Below are positions 25,677 through 35,525 of a stretch of 64,000 nt of DNA, piece after piece. The position numbers and the translations under genes are program-made. Below the pieces are notes generated by a model. It was given only the letters and a program-made list of their open reading frames with translations, searched no databases and was not told the DNA's origin. The stretch is from positions 3,348,001 to 3,412,000 of the forward strand of contig NZ_CP014546.1 in NCBI RefSeq assembly GCF_001579805.1, written 5' to 3'. How positions within the stretch are numbered: position 1 is the first letter of the stretch; every line of letters begins with the position of its first letter. This DNA comes from Pseudomonas azotoformans. GTDB taxonomy: Bacteria; Pseudomonadota; Gammaproteobacteria; Pseudomonadales; Pseudomonadaceae.

Positions 25677-26753
25677 TCAGGTGCGTTTGCGTTTAGGCAG
25701 AACGTCCTTGAGCTTGGCATGCATGCTGCGCAGGGTGTTTTCGGTAGCCGCCCAGTCGATGCAGGCATCGGTGATCGACACGCCGTACTGCAAGTCGGCC
25801 AGGTCTTTTGGAATCGCCTGGCAACCCCAATTCAGGTGGCTCTCGACCATCAGGCCGATGATCGACTGGTTGCCTTCCAGGATCTGGTTGGCGACGTTTT
25901 CCATCACCAGCGGCTGCAGGGCCGGGTCCTTGTTGGAGTTGGCGTGGCTGCAGTCGACCATGATGTTCGGCTTGATCTTGGCCTTGTTCAGTGCCTGTTC
26001 GCACAGCGCAACGCTGACCGAATCATAGTTGGGCTTGCCGTTGCCGCCACGCAGCACCACGTGACCGTAGGCGTTGCCCTTGGTGGTGACGATGGACACG
26101 CCACCTTCCTGGTTGATCCCCAGGAAACGGTGCGGGCTGGAGACCGATTGCAGCGCGTTGATCGCCACGGTCAGGCCGCCGTCGGTGCCGTTCTTGAAGC
26201 CCACGGCCGAGGACAGGCCGGACGCCATTTCACGGTGAGTCTGGGATTCAGTGGTGCGTGCGCCGATGGCCGACCAGCTGATCAGGTCCTGCAGGTACTG
26301 CGGGGAGATCGGGTCGAGGGCTTCGGTGGCGGTGGGCAGGCCCATCTCGGCCAGGTCCAGCAGCAACTGACGACCGATGTGCAGACCGTCCTGGATCTTG
26401 AATGAGTCGTCCAGGTACGGGTCGTTGATCAAGCCTTTCCAGCCCACAGTGGTACGCGGTTTTTCAAAATAGACGCGCATCACCAGGTACAGGGTGTCGG
26501 ACACTTCCGCCGCCAGCACTTTGAGGCGCTCGGCGTACTCGTGGGCAGCCTTCAGGTCGTGGATCGAGCAAGGCCCGATGACGACGAACAGGCGGTGGTC
26601 GGTGCCGTCGAGAATGTCACGGATGACTTCGCGGCCCTTGGTGACGGTCTGCAGGGCAGCGTCGCTCAAAGGAATTTCGCGCTTGAGCTGATCGGGCGTG
26701 ATCAGGGTCTCGTTGGATTCGACGTTTAGGTCATTGATCGGTAAATCAGCCAT
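25677..26753 (-). CDS. 3-deoxy-7-phosphoheptulonate synthase, class I
   Basis: 358 residues beginning MADLPINDLNVESNETL. Class I (AroFGH) motifs are clear: FVVIGPCSIHD, the metal and PEP site residues in RVYFEKPRTTVGWKG, GARTTESQTHRE, GFKNGTDGG, and VDCSHANSNK. It condenses PEP and erythrose-4-phosphate at the entry to the shikimate pathway. The start at 26753 gives the usual class I length; the longer frame to 26876 is upstream noise. Which amino acid inhibits this isozyme cannot be read safely, so no aroF/G/H symbol is given. A class II enzyme is encoded at 40426. Confidence 0.95.
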   Translation of the reverse strand: MADLPINDLNVESNETLITPDQLKREIPLSDAALQTVTKGREVIRDILDGTDHRLFVVIGPCSIHDLKAAHEYAERLKVLAAEVSDTLYLVMRVYFEKPRTTVGWKGLINDPYLDDSFKIQDGLHIGRQLLLDLAEMGLPTATEALDPISPQYLQDLISWSAIGARTTESQTHREMASGLSSAVGFKNGTDGGLTVAINALQSVSSPHRFLGINQEGGVSIVTTKGNAYGHVVLRGGNGKPNYDSVSVALCEQALNKAKIKPNIMVDCSHANSNKDPALQPLVMENVANQILEGNQSIIGLMVESHLNWGCQAIPKDLADLQYGVSITDACIDWAATENTLRSMHAKLKDVLPKRKRT

Positions 26754-26884
26754 CGTGTTACTCGTCAGGGTCACGGGTGCCGGCCGCCAGCCATCCCCGT
26801 GCGGCGGAGCACAGCATGATTTGAATGCAGGGGGGAGGAACCTTAGCGCGTAACACGGGCCCGCGACAATGGGCAAAGCCCGCT

Positions 26885-27319
26885 TTAATCCAGCGCTGGC
26901 GCCACAAAGGCCTCATGGGAGAACTCGCTGGCATGGCGCGATACCCACTCACGGGCCAGGGCTTCGAGTTGCTGGGGTGTCGGTTCGGCGTCTTCGTGCT
27001 GGCGGCAGTAGCGCTCTATCCGGCATGCTTGCTCACCCATTCGTGCACCGAACAGTGCATGTTCATCGGTAAACGCGACACCGACGCGGTAACCGTTTTC
27101 CACCTTGCGGCACCACGCCACATAGCCTGGATAACGCGCGCTGGCGCCCAGGGAGGGAATAAGCAGATCAACCGCCGTGCCTTCGCGCCAGGCGCGTGGC
27201 CAATGGCAGGCGATGCCGCCCAGGCCGACAGTGTGCAGGCGTTGGCGGGGAATGGCAGGAGAGGGGCGTTGGATTAACTCGACAGCGACATCATCAGGGT
27301 GAGGTAAAAAACGACCCAT
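26885..27319 (-). CDS. PilZ domain protein
   Basis: 144 residues starting MGRFLPHPDDVAVEL. The PilZ pattern is present but relaxed: RQRLHTVGLGGIACHW supplies a basic patch and the DxSxxG-like turn (here VGLGGI), followed by VDLLIP and GYVAWCRKVENGYRVGVAFTD. PilZ domains bind c-di-GMP; the loss of the canonical Asp/Ser makes binding here uncertain. CGGAG lies nine bases before the ATG. The start codon overlaps the ATG of the divergent thioredoxin-like gene by two bases. Confidence 0.75.
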   Translation of the reverse strand: MGRFLPHPDDVAVELIQRPSPAIPRQRLHTVGLGGIACHWPRAWREGTAVDLLIPSLGASARYPGYVAWCRKVENGYRVGVAFTDEHALFGARMGEQACRIERYCRQHEDAEPTPQQLEALAREWVSRHASEFSHEAFVAPALD

Positions 27320-27704
27320 GTACACGGACTCCGAGCACCGTCCAAATGACGGCGGTGGCAGCAGTATAGTGAAGGAACTGGAATTGACCGACCTGGATAT
27401 TGACCAGCAATTGCTGGGATTGCCAGGTATTTCGCTGGTTGTGTTTACCAGCAGTGGGTGTTCCAGTTGCCGTTGGGCGCGCCAGCAGGTACCCGGCTGG
27501 TCGCTGCCGGTGGACCGCGTGTGCTGGGTGGATGCCGGGCACAACGGTGGCGCGGTCGAACGCTACCAGATCTTTCATTTGCCGGCGCTGTTCGTGGTGT
27601 GCGAGGGTCAATTCCTCGGGCAATTGCAGACGCGTCTTACACTTGCTGACCTGAACGACTCTATCCACCAAGCGCTTACCCGCATTCCAGAGGATCTGCC
27701 ATGA
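27318..27704 (+). CDS. Thioredoxin-like protein
   Basis: 128 residues with a thioredoxin fold: a strand LVVFTSSGCSSCRWARQQV carrying a CSSC active site (about residues 48-51), then RYQIFHLPALFVVCEGQF, which holds the cis-Pro (LPAL). It has no signal peptide, so it is probably a cytosolic thiol-disulfide protein. GAGGT precedes the ATG by about 13 bases, longer than ideal. Its stop overlaps the next start as ATGA, suggesting translational coupling with the 2-dehydropantoate reductase-like gene. Confidence 0.78.
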   Translation: MYTDSEHRPNDGGGSSIVKELELTDLDIDQQLLGLPGISLVVFTSSGCSSCRWARQQVPGWSLPVDRVCWVDAGHNGGAVERYQIFHLPALFVVCEGQFLGQLQTRLTLADLNDSIHQALTRIPEDLP

Positions 27705-28655
27705 CCGCACAATCACCCCGCATTGGCATCATCGGCACCGGCGCCATCGGTGGCTTTTACGGTTTGATGCTGGCGCGCGCCGGTTTCGACGTGCGCTTCC
27801 TGCTGCGCAGTGAATACGCGGCGGTCAGCGAGCAGGGCCTGCACCTCAACAGTACGGTGCATGGCCCTTTGCACCTGCACCCGGTGCAGGCTTATGCCCG
27901 CGCCGCCGATATGCCGCCGTGCGACTGGCTGCTGGTGGGTACCAAGTCGACCGGCAACGTCGACCTGGCCCCGACCATTGCCCAAGTCGCCGCGCCGGAC
28001 GCCAAGGTGGTGTTACTGCAAAACGGCCTCGATGTCGAAGACAGCCTGCGTGAATACTTGCCAGCGTCCCTGCACTTGCTTGGCGGCCTGTGTTACATCG
28101 GCGTGCACCGTTCTGCCCCCGGCGTGATCGAGCATCAGGCGCTGGGCCGGGTCAATCTGGGTTATCACAGCGGCACGGCGGCCAATGATGAGGATGCGCA
28201 AAAGGCGATTGTCGAAGCCGGGGCCGCGCTGTTTCACGCGGGCCGGCATCGAGTCCCAGGCCATGGCCAATGTGCATCAGGCCCGTTGGCACAAACTGGT
28301 GTGGAACGTGCCCTACAATGGCCTCTCCGTGTTGCTCGGTACCGGCACCACGGCGATGATGGCCGACGAATCCAGCCGCGAGCTGATCCAGGCGCTGATG
28401 GCTGAAGTGGTACAGGGGGCTCACGCCTGCGGCCATGAAATCCCCAAGAGTTACGCCGAGCAGATGTTCACCATGACCGAAACCATGGACGACTACCTGC
28501 CAAGCATGTACCACGACCATGTGCACAAGCGCCCGCTGGAACTGGCGGCGATCTACGCCCGGCCACTCGCTGCCGCCAAGGCTGCCGGTTGCGAGTTGCC
28601 GCGGATGCAGGCGCTTTACCAGGCCTTGAGTTTTATTGATCGGCATAACCGCTGA
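27701..28655 (+). pseudogene. 2-dehydropantoate 2-reductase-like gene with a frameshift
   Basis: The first frame (27701 to about 28237) encodes GIIGTGAIGGFYGLMLARAG, a Rossmann NADPH site, through EAGAALFH. The family sequence then continues in the next frame as RAGIESQAMANVHQARWHKLVWNVPYNG to the stop at 28655. Removing one base near 28238 restores a continuous 317-residue protein, normal for PanE-like ketopantoate reductases. As given, the first frame runs on in nonsense to 28405. This is either a real inactivating indel or a sequencing error. It lies between the thioredoxin-like and 5'-nucleotidase genes in an apparent operon. Confidence 0.85.
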
Positions 28656-28670
28656 GTCGGGGAGCGTACT

Positions 28671-29576
28671 GTGGCAAAAGGATTGGGCGACAAACTGGTG
28701 TTGGCGATTTCCTCGCGGGCACTGTTCGACCTGAGCGAAAGCCATAAGGTCTACCTGGCCGAAGGGGTCGAGACCTATCGCCAGTATCAGATCGAACACG
28801 AGGAGGAAATCCTCGAGCCCGGTGACGCATTCCCGCTGGTGAAGAAGCTGCTGAGCTTGAACGCCAGCCTGGGCCGAGCTCGAGTCGAAGTGGTGCTGGT
28901 ATCGCGCAACAGTGCCGACACAGGCCTACGCGTGTTCAATTCGATCCAGCATTACGGCCTGGATATTTCCCGCGCCGCATTCGTAGGCGGGCGTAGTCCT
29001 TATCCTTATTTGGCCGCGTTTGGTTGCCATCTGTTTCTCTCGACCCATGCTGAAGACGTGCGCAGTGCCCTCGATGCCGGGTTTGCGGCGGCGACGATTT
29101 TGTCTGGCGGCCCAAATCGTGCCTCCAGTGAAGAGCTGCGGATTGCCTTCGATGGCGACGCGGTGCTGTTCTCCGATGAGTCCGAGCGTGTTTACCAGGC
29201 CGGCGGCCTGGAAGCGTTCCAGGCCAATGAACGGGAGTCGGCCCGCCAGCCTTTGCACGGCGGTCCCTTCAAAGGTTTCCTGGCGGCGCTCAACTTGTTG
29301 CAGCGCGAGTTTCCAGACGAAGCCTGTCCGATCCGCACCGCCCTGGTCACCGCCCGTTCGGCGCCGTCCCATGAGCGGGTGATTCGCACCTTGCGCGAGT
29401 GGGATATCCGACTGGATGAGTCGCTGTTCCTGGGTGGCCTGGAAAAATCCGCATTCCTGGAAGCCTTCGCGGCTGATGTGTTTTTCGATGACCAGGCCGG
29501 GCATTGCGAAAAAGCCATGGAGTTCGTCGCTACCGGGCATGTGCCCCATGGCATCAGTAATGAGGTGAAGCGCTAA
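28671..29576 (+). CDS. 5'-nucleotidase (NT5C1-like)
   Basis: 301 residues with a GTG start (VAKGLGDKLVLAISSRALFDL). The family shows SSRALFDL in the position of the HAD DxD region, then VEVVLVSRNSADTGLRV, AAFVGGRSPYPYL and IAFDGDAVLFSDESE, where the DGD motif supplies acidic catalytic residues. Such bacterial homologues of cytosolic 5'-nucleotidase I dephosphorylate nucleoside monophosphates. It begins 15 bases after the frameshifted reductase gene. Weak confidence applies only to substrate preference. Confidence 0.85.
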   Translation: MAKGLGDKLVLAISSRALFDLSESHKVYLAEGVETYRQYQIEHEEEILEPGDAFPLVKKLLSLNASLGRARVEVVLVSRNSADTGLRVFNSIQHYGLDISRAAFVGGRSPYPYLAAFGCHLFLSTHAEDVRSALDAGFAAATILSGGPNRASSEELRIAFDGDAVLFSDESERVYQAGGLEAFQANERESARQPLHGGPFKGFLAALNLLQREFPDEACPIRTALVTARSAPSHERVIRTLREWDIRLDESLFLGGLEKSAFLEAFAADVFFDDQAGHCEKAMEFVATGHVPHGISNEVKR

Positions 29577-29647
29577 GTCAGTCGAAGTCAGCGAGGCACT
29601 GCTAAGCTGATTTCATCTCCGCCATCCTGGCAGTTCCAGGGGGTTCT

Positions 29648-30148
29648 ATGATCCGTTCGATGCTGTACGCCACAGACCTCGGTCTGTACGCGCCTTATGT
29701 GATGCAACATGCGCTGGCGCTGGCCCGAACGTTCAAGGCGGACCTGTATGTGATTCATGTGGTCGAGCCTATCGGGCTGTTCGCCGAATCGGTGTTACAG
29801 AGCTACCTTGATGAAAAGGCCCTGAGTGAATGGCAGAGCCAGGGGTTGACCACGGTGATGGCGACTATCGAGCAACGGGTGCTGGACAGTTTTCGCGAAG
29901 AGTTGGGGGAAGGCGAGCTAGACCTGAAGTTGATTCGCTCGGTACGGGTGATCCAGGGGGACCCGTGCGAGGTGATTCTCGACCAACTGCGCAAACTGTC
30001 CGTGGATCTGCTGATCGTAGGCAGTCATAGCCATGCAACCGCGGCGGCCACTCCGTTGGGGCGCACCGCTGCACGGGTACTGCAGCTGTCTACGGTGCCG
30101 GTTTACCTGGTGCCTTCGTTGCAACGTCGACGCAGTGATGACGTGTGA
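29648..30148 (+). CDS. Universal stress protein family
   Basis: 166 residues, single UspA domain. The start MIRSMLYATDLGLYAPYV gives the first strand and the Asp of the nucleotide site; VDLLIVGSHSHATAAATPLGRTAARVLQ matches the ATP-binding loop (GxxGH-like) and TVPVYLVP is the final strand. Proteins of this type often bind ATP and support survival under stress. It follows the 5'-nucleotidase gene by 71 bases on the same strand and may share its transcript. Confidence 0.92.
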   Translation: MIRSMLYATDLGLYAPYVMQHALALARTFKADLYVIHVVEPIGLFAESVLQSYLDEKALSEWQSQGLTTVMATIEQRVLDSFREELGEGELDLKLIRSVRVIQGDPCEVILDQLRKLSVDLLIVGSHSHATAAATPLGRTAARVLQLSTVPVYLVPSLQRRRSDDV

Positions 30149-30242
30149 TGGATAAAAACGATAAAAAGTTCTAGATTTATCCGTCGAACCTTTAATATAG
30201 TTATATACCGTCGCTGATACCCGTGGCGTCTATCTGCTTTGA

Positions 30243-31226
<984 letters not shown>

Positions 31227-31231
31227 GTCGG

Positions 31232-31714
31232 CTATTTGGCCTCGGTAACCGTAAAATGTTGCCGAGCGCCTGCCACTAGAATCTCCACCTCATCGCCTTC
31301 GAACTTGCCCAGCAGGCTTTTGCCCAGCGGCGAGCGCGGGGTGATGACGGTCACCGGTTGCCCGACCACGTCCACTTTCAAGCCCGCCGCATCCGGCGCC
31401 AAAAACAGCCATTGCTGGCGACCGTTCTCGTCTTCCAGGCCCAGTAGTGCGCCAACCTCAATACCTCGTTGATCATCGTAAGCCCGCAGCGGCATGTTCT
31501 GGCACAGCAGCAACGCCTGCTTGATCTCCTCCACGCGTTTGGCTTGCCCCGCCGCCAGGTAGGAAGCCTCCAATCCCAGGGTGTCGTATTTGTTTTCCGC
31601 GATGTTTTCTTCGTGGGTCGCGGTTTCGTAAGCGGTCTGCGCTGCGCGTTGGGCAATATCGAGATCGAGGGTGAGCTTTTCTAATACAAGCTGGTGTACG
31701 GCATGTTTATTCAT
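31232..31714 (-). CDS. GreA/GreB-family protein
   Basis: 160 residues. An N-terminal helical hairpin (about 1-75) is followed by a GreA/B C-terminal-like domain ending VDVVGQPVTVITPRSPLGKSLLGKFEGDEVEI. The ITPRSPLGKALLGK-type block is the most conserved part of the family. The hairpin tip (about residues 42-46, NKYDT) is less acidic than in GreA or GreB, so cleavage-stimulating activity is uncertain; such relatives can bind RNA polymerase and regulate it differently. It precedes a small membrane protein gene transcribed in the same direction. Confidence 0.8.
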   Translation of the reverse strand: MNKHAVHQLVLEKLTLDLDIAQRAAQTAYETATHEENIAENKYDTLGLEASYLAAGQAKRVEEIKQALLLCQNMPLRAYDDQRGIEVGALLGLEDENGRQQWLFLAPDAAGLKVDVVGQPVTVITPRSPLGKSLLGKFEGDEVEILVAGARQHFTVTEAK

Positions 31715-31720
31715 TGGTCA

Positions 31721-32089
31721 TCAATCGCAGAATTGCAGGACATTGGCCCGGGTCTTGTCGTTGGGGGCGTTCTGGTCCTGTTGCAGCCAGAACTGGCATT
31801 TGGGGTTGGACAGGTTGCGCGCATTGTTGCGGGCCTGGTCCAGGGTCTGTTGCTGTTCCTGCTTTTGCAGGTTCTGCTGGTACTGCTCGAACATGCGGTT
31901 CGGCGGTTCAGGCGTCACCACCGCAGGCTTGCCCAATTGCTGCACGGCCTGGGCCACTGGCGCCAGGCTCTGCGGGAACAGGTAGCGCGAGGCCAGCCAC
32001 GCTGTCAGCGCGAGGGCGATAAACCCCAGCCACACGCCAAACGCGATAGCAGCACTGAGCTTGAACAGCGACAACGGACGATCAGACAT
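31721..32089 (-). CDS. Small membrane protein, function unknown
   Basis: From the ATG at 32089 (MSDRPLSLFKLSAAIAFG) the product has 122 residues, with one clear membrane helix at about 11-34 and a polar Gln-rich C-terminal part (QNLQKQEQQQTLDQARNNARNL) with Cys near the end. The reading frame continues to 32182, but that extension has no ribosome site. It starts six bases upstream of the GreA-like gene and may form an operon with it. No family is recognised. Confidence 0.72.
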   Translation of the reverse strand: MSDRPLSLFKLSAAIAFGVWLGFIALALTAWLASRYLFPQSLAPVAQAVQQLGKPAVVTPEPPNRMFEQYQQNLQKQEQQQTLDQARNNARNLSNPKCQFWLQQDQNAPNDKTRANVLQFCD

Positions 32090-32221
32090 GGCGGCCTCCT
32101 GGCAGGCATAAACGGCGTGGCGGCGATTGTCGCACAGCCACTGTGCAGAATAATCGCGATCAAGCCTTCTGCATCCGCGCATTTATGCGGACAATCGAGC
32201 CTTTGAATGTTGGAGCCCGGA

Positions 32222-33355
32222 ATGAAAGCCCGCTGGGATATTTTTTGTAGCGTCGTCGACAACTACGGCGACATCGGCGTGACCTGGCGCCTGGCCCGGC
32301 AATTGGTGTCGGAGCACGCTTGCGATGTGTGCTTGTGGGTCGATGACCTGCGGGCATTCGAGCGCATGTGCCCGCAAATCGATGTGCAGCAAGCGCTGCA
32401 ATGGCAGGAAGGCGTCGAAGTGCGCCATTGGCCCACCGAGTGGGTGAAGGTGCCGGCAGCGGACGTAGTAATTGCCGCGTTCGCCTGTCAGTTACCGCCC
32501 GACTATATGGAGGCCATGGCTGAGCGCAAACGCGCGCCGTTATGGATGAACCTGGATTACCTGAGTGCCGAAGAGTGGGTGGTGGGCTGTCATCGGTTGC
32601 CGTCGGTCAAATTCAAGGGCGTGCAGAAGTACTTCTTCTTTCCTGGGTTCCGCGCCGGCACCGGCGGGTTGTTGCGTGAGGCAGGGTTGCTGGAGCGGCG
32701 TAAGGCGTTTCAGCAGGATGCCGGTGCACAGCGGGACTTCCTGCAAGCCTTGGGCATAGTTCCCGCAGCCGATGCGCGGCTTTTCTCACTGTTCGCCTAC
32801 GAAAATGCCGGGCTGGCCAGCTGGCTGGACGTGTTATCGACGGACGGCCGTGCCACTCATCTGTTGGTTCCTGAGGGACGTATCCTGGGCGATGTGCAGC
32901 GCTGGCTCGGTGTGGACCCGCTGGTCGCAGGCGATATCCAGCAGCGCGGATCGCTGACGGTGCAAGTCATCGCCTTCGTGCGCCAGGAACAATACGACCA
33001 CTTGCTGTGGTGCTGCGACTTCAATGCCGTGCGCGGCGAAGACTCGTTCGTGCGTGCCCAATGGGCCGGGCGTCCGCTGTTGTGGCACATCTACCGACAG
33101 GACGAAGACATCCATCTCGACAAGCTCGATGCCTTCCTGGCGCTGTACACCGCCAACTTATCACCGGCGGCCAGGGCGGCCGTTATCGGGCTCTGGCAAG
33201 CCTGGAACACCGAGGCCGACATGGCTCAACCGTGGAAAATGCTGCTGGACCACTGGCCGGAAGTGAATCTGCACGCCGAAACATGGTGTCTGGAACAAGG
33301 CTTGCAGGCCGATCTTGCGACGGCGCTGGTGCAGTTTTATGAAAGTTGGATATGA
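32222..33355 (+). CDS. earP: EF-P arginine rhamnosyltransferase EarP
   Basis: 377 residues, starting MKARWDIFCSVVDNYGDIGV. EarP transfers rhamnose from dTDP-rhamnose to Arg32 of elongation factor P. The catalytic residues known from P. aeruginosa, Asp13, Asp17 and Glu273, are present at exactly those numbers (VVDNYGDIG and RGEDSFVRAQ). It is a GT-B inverting enzyme in the cytosol. TGGAG precedes the ATG at 32222, favouring it over the ATG at 32207. The target gene efp follows 49 bases downstream. Confidence 0.96.
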   Translation: MKARWDIFCSVVDNYGDIGVTWRLARQLVSEHACDVCLWVDDLRAFERMCPQIDVQQALQWQEGVEVRHWPTEWVKVPAADVVIAAFACQLPPDYMEAMAERKRAPLWMNLDYLSAEEWVVGCHRLPSVKFKGVQKYFFFPGFRAGTGGLLREAGLLERRKAFQQDAGAQRDFLQALGIVPAADARLFSLFAYENAGLASWLDVLSTDGRATHLLVPEGRILGDVQRWLGVDPLVAGDIQQRGSLTVQVIAFVRQEQYDHLLWCCDFNAVRGEDSFVRAQWAGRPLLWHIYRQDEDIHLDKLDAFLALYTANLSPAARAAVIGLWQAWNTEADMAQPWKMLLDHWPEVNLHAETWCLEQGLQADLATALVQFYESWI

Positions 33356-33404
33356 TACGCCACCTTGAATTTTGTAAATCCCATCCAAATTTCGGATATA
33401 TGCA

Positions 33405-33977
33405 ATGAAAACTGGTAAAGAACTGAAACCCGGTACAGTGATCCGTCTCGAAAACGACCCTTGGCTGGTTCAGAAAGCTGAGTTCACCAAGTCTGGTCGT
33501 AACAGCGCAATCATGAAGACCAAGCTGAAGAACCTGCTGACCGGTTACAAGACCGAGATCGTCTACAGCGCCGATGACAAACTGGACGACGTGATCCTCG
33601 ACCGCAAAGAAGCGACCCTGTCCTTCATCAGCGGCGACACCTACACGTTCATGGACACCACCGACTACACCATGTACGAGCTGAACGCTGAAGATATCGA
33701 AGCCGTTCTGCCGTTCATCGAAGAAGGCATGGAAGACGTCTGCGAAGCTATTTTCTTCGAAGAGCGCCTGGTTTCTGTAGAGCTGCCGACTACCATCGTG
33801 CGTAAAGTGGCCTACACCGAAGGTTCCGCTCGCGGTGACACTTCGGGCAAGGTGATGAAGCCTGCCAAGCTGAGCAACGGTACCGAACTGCAAGTGGCCG
33901 ATTTCATCGAAATCGACGACCTGATCGAGATCGACACCCGCGAAGGCGGTTCGTACAAAGGTCGCGCCAAGAAGTAA
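33405..33977 (+). CDS. efp: Elongation factor P (Arg32 type)
   Basis: 190 residues, three beta-barrel domains. The tip of domain I reads KSGRNS with Arg32, the residue rhamnosylated by EarP, rather than the Lys used by EpmA-type EF-P. EF-P enters the ribosome E site and rescues stalling at polyproline stretches; in Pseudomonas this supports growth and virulence factor synthesis. Adjacent earP confirms the arginine-rhamnosylation pathway. A strong terminator follows at 33996. Confidence 0.97.
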   Translation: MKTGKELKPGTVIRLENDPWLVQKAEFTKSGRNSAIMKTKLKNLLTGYKTEIVYSADDKLDDVILDRKEATLSFISGDTYTFMDTTDYTMYELNAEDIEAVLPFIEEGMEDVCEAIFFEERLVSVELPTTIVRKVAYTEGSARGDTSGKVMKPAKLSNGTELQVADFIEIDDLIEIDTREGGSYKGRAKK

Positions 33978-33995
33978 TTCTGGCCCTACCGATAC

Positions 33996-34027
33996 GAAAA
34001 AAGCCCGACTTTGAGTCGGGCTTTTTT
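33996..34027. terminator. Terminator after efp (bidirectional)
   Basis: An A run, GCCCGAC/GTCGGGC (34003-34009 with 34015-34021), then six T. It serves efp and probably also the convergent esterase gene ending at 34042. Confidence 0.92.
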
Positions 34028-34041
34028 ATGGGCGTTACTTT

Positions 34042-35058
34042 TTACTTGAGGTGTTGCTTCAGCTCATCCGAGGCCTGGAGCAATGCCGAGCGGACGGCCG
34101 GGACCTGGCTGACCACGTTGAGCAAACCGTAGTCGTGGATCATGCCGTTGTAGCGCACGGCGGTCACGGGTACACCGGCGGCGTCCAGCTTGCGGGCATA
34201 GGCTTCTCCTTCATCGCGCAGCACGTCGGCACCGGCGGTCTGGATCAGCGCGGGCGGCAAGCCCTTCAACTGATCAGTACTGGCCCGCAGTGGCGAGGCG
34301 TAGATCTCGGCGCGCTGCTTGGCGTCGGTGGTGTAGTTGTCCCAGAACCACTTCATCATGTTGCGGGTGAGGAAGTGCCCTTCGGCATATTGGTTGTAGG
34401 AACCGGTGTCGAAGTTGGCGTCGGTCACCGGCCACAACAGCACCTGGAACTTGATCGCCGGGGTGCCCTTATCTTTAGCCATCAGGCTGACGACCGCCGC
34501 CATATTGCCGCCGACACTGTTGCCCGCGACCGCCAGGCGCTTGCCATCGACGTTGATCTCTTGGCCATGTTCGGCCACCCATTTTGTAGCGCCGTAGGCC
34601 TGGTTGATCGCCACCGGGTAGTGCGCTTCCGGCGAAGGCGTGTAGTTGACGAACACCGCCACCGCCCCCGAACCCGCCACCAAGTCCCGCACCAGGCGTT
34701 CATGGGTCGGGTAATCCCCCAGCACCCAGCCGCCGCCGTGGAAGAACATGAACACCGGCAATGTTCCCTTGACCCCGGCCGGACGCACGATGGTCAGGTC
34801 CAGCGGCTTGCCATCGACCTGGATGGTCTTCTGGCTCACCTCTGCGGCCGGCAAGGTCAGCTTCACACCCGCCTGGGCGCCGGTCAGTACGGCACGGGCG
34901 TCCTTGGGCGTCAGTTGTTCCATCGGTTTGCCGGTGTCGGCGTTCAACACATCCAGAAAAGCCTGGGTGTTGTGTTCGACTTCACCGGTCGCAGCAAAGG
35001 CGTTAGTGATGGACAAGGCGAGCAGGGTGCCGGTGAGTGCTTTACCAATTGTGTTCAT
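34042..35058 (-). CDS. Exported alpha/beta hydrolase (HSL family esterase)
   Basis: 338 residues with a Sec signal peptide (ALTGTLLALSITNAFAAT). The hormone-sensitive lipase family pattern is complete: oxyanion FFHGGGWVLGD, nucleophile elbow VAGNSVGGNMA with the catalytic Ser, Asp in GADVLRDEGE and His in NGMIHDYG. It would hydrolyse short acyl esters in the periplasm. It follows ohr by 28 bases on the same strand and probably belongs to the ohr transcript, suggesting peroxide-responsive expression, although a role in that stress is not known. Confidence 0.9.
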   Translation of the reverse strand: MNTIGKALTGTLLALSITNAFAATGEVEHNTQAFLDVLNADTGKPMEQLTPKDARAVLTGAQAGVKLTLPAAEVSQKTIQVDGKPLDLTIVRPAGVKGTLPVFMFFHGGGWVLGDYPTHERLVRDLVAGSGAVAVFVNYTPSPEAHYPVAINQAYGATKWVAEHGQEINVDGKRLAVAGNSVGGNMAAVVSLMAKDKGTPAIKFQVLLWPVTDANFDTGSYNQYAEGHFLTRNMMKWFWDNYTTDAKQRAEIYASPLRASTDQLKGLPPALIQTAGADVLRDEGEAYARKLDAAGVPVTAVRYNGMIHDYGLLNVVSQVPAVRSALLQASDELKQHLK

Positions 35059-35086
35059 TGCGTTCTCCAGGGGCGGCCGAGGTCAT

Positions 35087-35506
35087 TTAGACAGTCACGT
35101 GCAGGCGTACATCGACGTTGCCACGGGTGGCGTTGGAGTACGGGCAGACTTGGTGAGCGGCGTCGACCAGGCTTTGCGCGTCGTCCTGAGCCAGGCCGGG
35201 CAGGCTGATGTGCAGGTCGATATCCAGGCCGAAACCGCCGGGGATCTGGCCGATGCCGACGTGGGCGGTGATCGAGGCGTCATCCGGGATTTTGCGTTTG
35301 GTCTGGCTGGCGACGAATTTCAGGGCGCCGATGAAGCAGGCCGAGTAACCGGCAGCAAACAGTTGCTCAGGGTTGGTGGCCTGGCCACCGGCGCCGCCCA
35401 ATTCTTTGGGGGTGGAGAGTTTGACGTCGAGGATGTTGTCGTTGGAAACAGCACGACCATCACGGCCGCCGGTGGCGGTAGCTACTGCGGTATAGAGCGT
35501 TTGCAT
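35087..35506 (-). CDS. ohr: Organic hydroperoxide resistance protein Ohr
   Basis: 139 residues, the Ohr length, with the two redox Cys of the family at Cys57 (GYSACFIGA) and Cys121 (HQVCPYSNATRG), plus the Arg of the active site near residue 17. Ohr is a thiol peroxidase reducing organic hydroperoxides with lipoylated proteins as electron donors. An AGAGGAA ribosome site precedes the ATG. It lies downstream of ohrR; tandem operator-like repeats fill the gap at 35526-35592. Confidence 0.95.
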   Translation of the reverse strand: MQTLYTAVATATGGRDGRAVSNDNILDVKLSTPKELGGAGGQATNPEQLFAAGYSACFIGALKFVASQTKRKIPDDASITAHVGIGQIPGGFGLDIDLHISLPGLAQDDAQSLVDAAHQVCPYSNATRGNVDVRLHVTV

Positions 35507-35525
35507 GGGGTTTTCCTCTTGGTTA

